From Pilaira anomala (taxonomy: Eukaryota > Mucoromycota > Mucoromycetes > Mucorales > Mucoraceae), in assembly GCA_025716855.1 (NCBI GenBank), contig JAIXMQ010000079.1, positions 1 to 64,000 of the forward strand: DNA of 64,000 nucleotides, read 5' to 3'. The notes beneath the pieces were generated by a model. The model made no database searches. It was not told the origin of the DNA and was given only the letters and a program-made list of their open reading frames with translations. This document shows, one piece after another, positions 62,003-64,000 of the stretch (its first letter is position 1; every line of letters begins with the position of its first letter). The position numbers and the translations under genes are program-made.

Positions 62003-62822
62003 GACTGAGACAATTGAAAAAAAAAAAAAAAACGAGTGAAAAAAAAAAAAAAAAAAAAAAAAGTCGTTTTTATGCATCGGGATTTCAAAAAAATAAGTTT
62101 TTGTCAAGACAATAAGCGAAGAAAAAAAAGGCTATCATCATCATGACGTTTTAACTATTAGGTGCTTGTAACTTACCTGAAGCTTCTTTTTTTTTACCTT
62201 GTGATTATATCACTTGTAAGAATTATAACTATTTACAAAATACAAGTCTCATCATTTTGAGAAAAAGGAGAGACAGCGAACAAAAGTTTTCTCTTCTCCA
62301 ATTATTAAAATTAAACCTTAAATTAATGATATCATAGAATTTTAATTTCAAAGAGAATAATAGCAAGTTTCCAAGTGCATGCTACACTTTAAAATTGAAT
62401 GTGATAATAAAAAAATAAATATACAAATATACTTTTTACAGCACCTCACTGTCACTTTGTGATTTGTGAAGGTCACTTGTAAAATGGACCAACTTTAAAA
62501 ATAGAACTTCGTCATATGTACTGCACATCTTGTATAGGTATTGTGATATTGTTTATTTAAGGTTACAAGATGATGGTTACCTTAAGCATGTCCCCATCCA
62601 TGAATTTAGTTTAGTCCGCGTTCTTTATTTAAACAAATCTATGAGTTGTCATGACGACCGATTTTTGCAGATCTATAGGCTATTTATTCTGATTTTTATC
62701 TCGACAAGTTAGAATATGAATATTAAAAGGAGATAAAAAGATCAATATTTTATTAAGATAATAGAATTATATACACAGAATTTTTCTTTTCTTTTTTTTT
62801 AAAAAAAAAAAAAAAAAGTATT
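62003..62822. other. Intergenic region, no gene recognised
   Basis: About 0.8 kb between two - strand genes, AT-rich with poly-A runs at 62018 and 62039 near the CRAL-TRIO start. A 60-codon frame at 62530-62712 has no recognisable feature. Confidence 0.5.
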
Positions 62823-64000
62823 TTAAGAAGTGACAAATAGGTTCACTGCATTATTTGGACCCTTATTTTCAAAGCCCATTTGAACATCTTCACTTGAGCT
62901 TATTGTGATCAAGTCACCATCTTCGTCTTCATACTTTAAACCAAGTATAGAAGTTTCACTCCCAACTTTAATTTTACTTTCAATGCGTCTTTGTAATTCT
63001 TCGTAACCGATATCAGTTGGTACAACCACTACATAAATTGCACCAAAGTAATGTACTTTAAGTTTAGTTATTTCACCAGGTAAAGGAGAAGGAGTAGGAG
63101 GTGTTTGAATTTCGTATCTATATCCATTACTCTTTCGTTTATAAGTACTATGAGTAGGTAATTCAGGTGTAGTAATACTATGTTGTGATGGTAAAGGTCT
63201 TTGTATATTTGGACTACTTTGAGATCTTGCTCTAACATGATGTATTTTTCTTTCATCTTCTTTTCTTTGTTGCCATGATTCAGTTGATGTATAAATAGTA
63301 GTGGTTGGACTAGCTGGAGGAGAGGAAGGGGAATAAAGTGTAGTATCTGTACTATGAACAGTGGATACACTTGCATTTGATAGAGTTGGGACATTGGTTG
63401 GAGATCTAGGTAAAGGTGGTAAAGTCATACCAGGTACACCATTTAGATAATGTCGACTACTATTTGAAGAAGGTAATGATCCTTTTCTACTGGATACTTC
63501 ATTTCCTCTATAAATGTTATTATATTGATAACTTTGTGATCGATTTCTTTGAAACTCGTCAGGATAATCTTCATGATCTTCATAATAATCTTCTTCATCT
63601 TCATCATAATGAAGTAAAGGATTATTGTTTTCCATACGAGGTGTTTGAGGTGTATTAAATAAATCTACTTTGGTAATTGTTTCTTTTAATTCAATGATAG
63701 CACTAAGCCATTGTTTTAAATGTTCTTCGTTTCTACATTTCAATAAAATTGTTTGTGTGTCATTATCTGCCCAAGAAATATGTAAAGTATGTTGACCTAA
63801 GGAAAGATGTTAGTACATTAAAAAAATGGCATCTTTTTTTTTTCTTTTTAATACGGACCATTTTGGCTAGAAGAACCTTTTGCTTGATCTATGCGATTAA
63901 TTAAAATTTTGCCTCTAACAATAAGAGAACCTTCTTTTCTCTTTTTTTTAATTGTGATTGAATTCTTATTTACATCTTTAATCTCTTTACAGACCAAGAC
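62823..64000 (-). CDS. Cdc24/Scd1-like Cdc42 exchange factor, 3' part only
   Basis: The window holds the C-terminal region; the DH catalytic domain lies beyond 64000. Exons about 63862-64000 and 62823-63796 encode most of a PH domain (KEIKDVNKNSITI, GSLIVRGKILINRIDQAKG, HTLHISWADNDTQTILLKC and the closing helix NEEHLKQWLSAIIELKE). A ~170-residue Ser/Pro/Thr-rich linker follows, then a C-terminal PB1 domain (ITKLKVHYFGAIYVVVVPTDIGYEEL, LKYEDEDGDLITISSSEDVQMGF), whose acidic OPCA motif pairs with basic PB1 of scaffolds such as Bem1. PH plus PB1 in this order is the Cdc24 plan. It would activate Cdc42 at growth sites. Confidence 0.87.

Noticed and set aside
62530..62712. 60-codon frame in the last intergenic region
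   Set aside because: No domain, no splice or promoter support.

Overview
The window is nuclear DNA of an AT-rich, intron-rich fungus, most likely a Mucorales (Mucoromycota) species. Support: short introns (mostly 50-80 nt, GT-AG, with a few GC-AG), very long A/T homopolymers between genes and in introns, a GH45 endoglucanase with an N-terminal CBM1 of the type known from Rhizopus and Mucor, and transposon-associated protein families I associate from memory with Mucorales. No rRNA, tRNA, CRISPR array or prokaryotic operon was recognised. Exon joins given as exact were checked by codon phase; others are approximate. No database search was possible.

Layout. 1-1592: higher-order tandem repeat (about 780 bp unit made of two diverged ~390 bp halves). 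1.64-3.08 kb: broken monocarboxylate-transporter-like gene whose 5' exons lie on + and the rest on -, between a poly-T and a poly-A tract. 3.1-7.5 kb: gene-poor, microsatellite-rich. 7.5-25.2 kb: gene-dense block with homeodomain factor (+), bestrophin-like channel (+), Air1/2-type zinc-knuckle protein (-), Nup88/Nup82 (+), Arb1-like (-), degenerate acyl-CoA-synthetase-like protein (+), GH47 mannosidase (-), small secreted peptide (+), GH45 cellulase (-). 25.2-27.8 kb: no gene seen. 27.8-31.1 kb: dead Tc1/mariner-type (DDE_3) copies in inverted arrangement, with a decayed PD-(D/E)XK-like gene between them. 31.3-39.8 kb: BRE/BABAM2-like (-), DUF202 protein (-), small unknown (+), Afg1 ATPase (+), Ndt80/PhoG factor (-), LENG1/CIR_N protein (+). 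39.81-44.89 kb: a 5,080-bp element with apparently identical 593-bp terminal inverted repeats and one multi-exon cargo gene, inserted between the LENG1-like and Misato genes. 44.9-64 kb: Misato/DML1 (+), auxilin/Swa2 (+), Cog7-like (+), RA-PH adaptor (+), NF-YA/HAP2 (-), Trs120 (-), steroid 5-alpha-reductase-like (+), CRAL-TRIO protein (-), and the 3' part of a Cdc24-like Cdc42 exchange factor (-), cut by the window end.

The genes are mostly single-copy housekeeping functions: RNA surveillance (Air), nuclear pore (Nup88), small-RNA loading (Arb1), Golgi traffic (Cog7, Trs120, auxilin), mitochondria (Afg1, Misato) and polarity (Cdc24, RA-PH). Convergent neighbours are often only 12-96 bp apart. 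The most interesting accessory structure is the large cargo-bearing TIR element. Its tip and its sub-terminal array of ~22-23 bp motifs resemble those of the small dead DDE_3 elements 8 kb away, which suggests a non-autonomous element moved in trans by a Tc1/mariner-like transposase.
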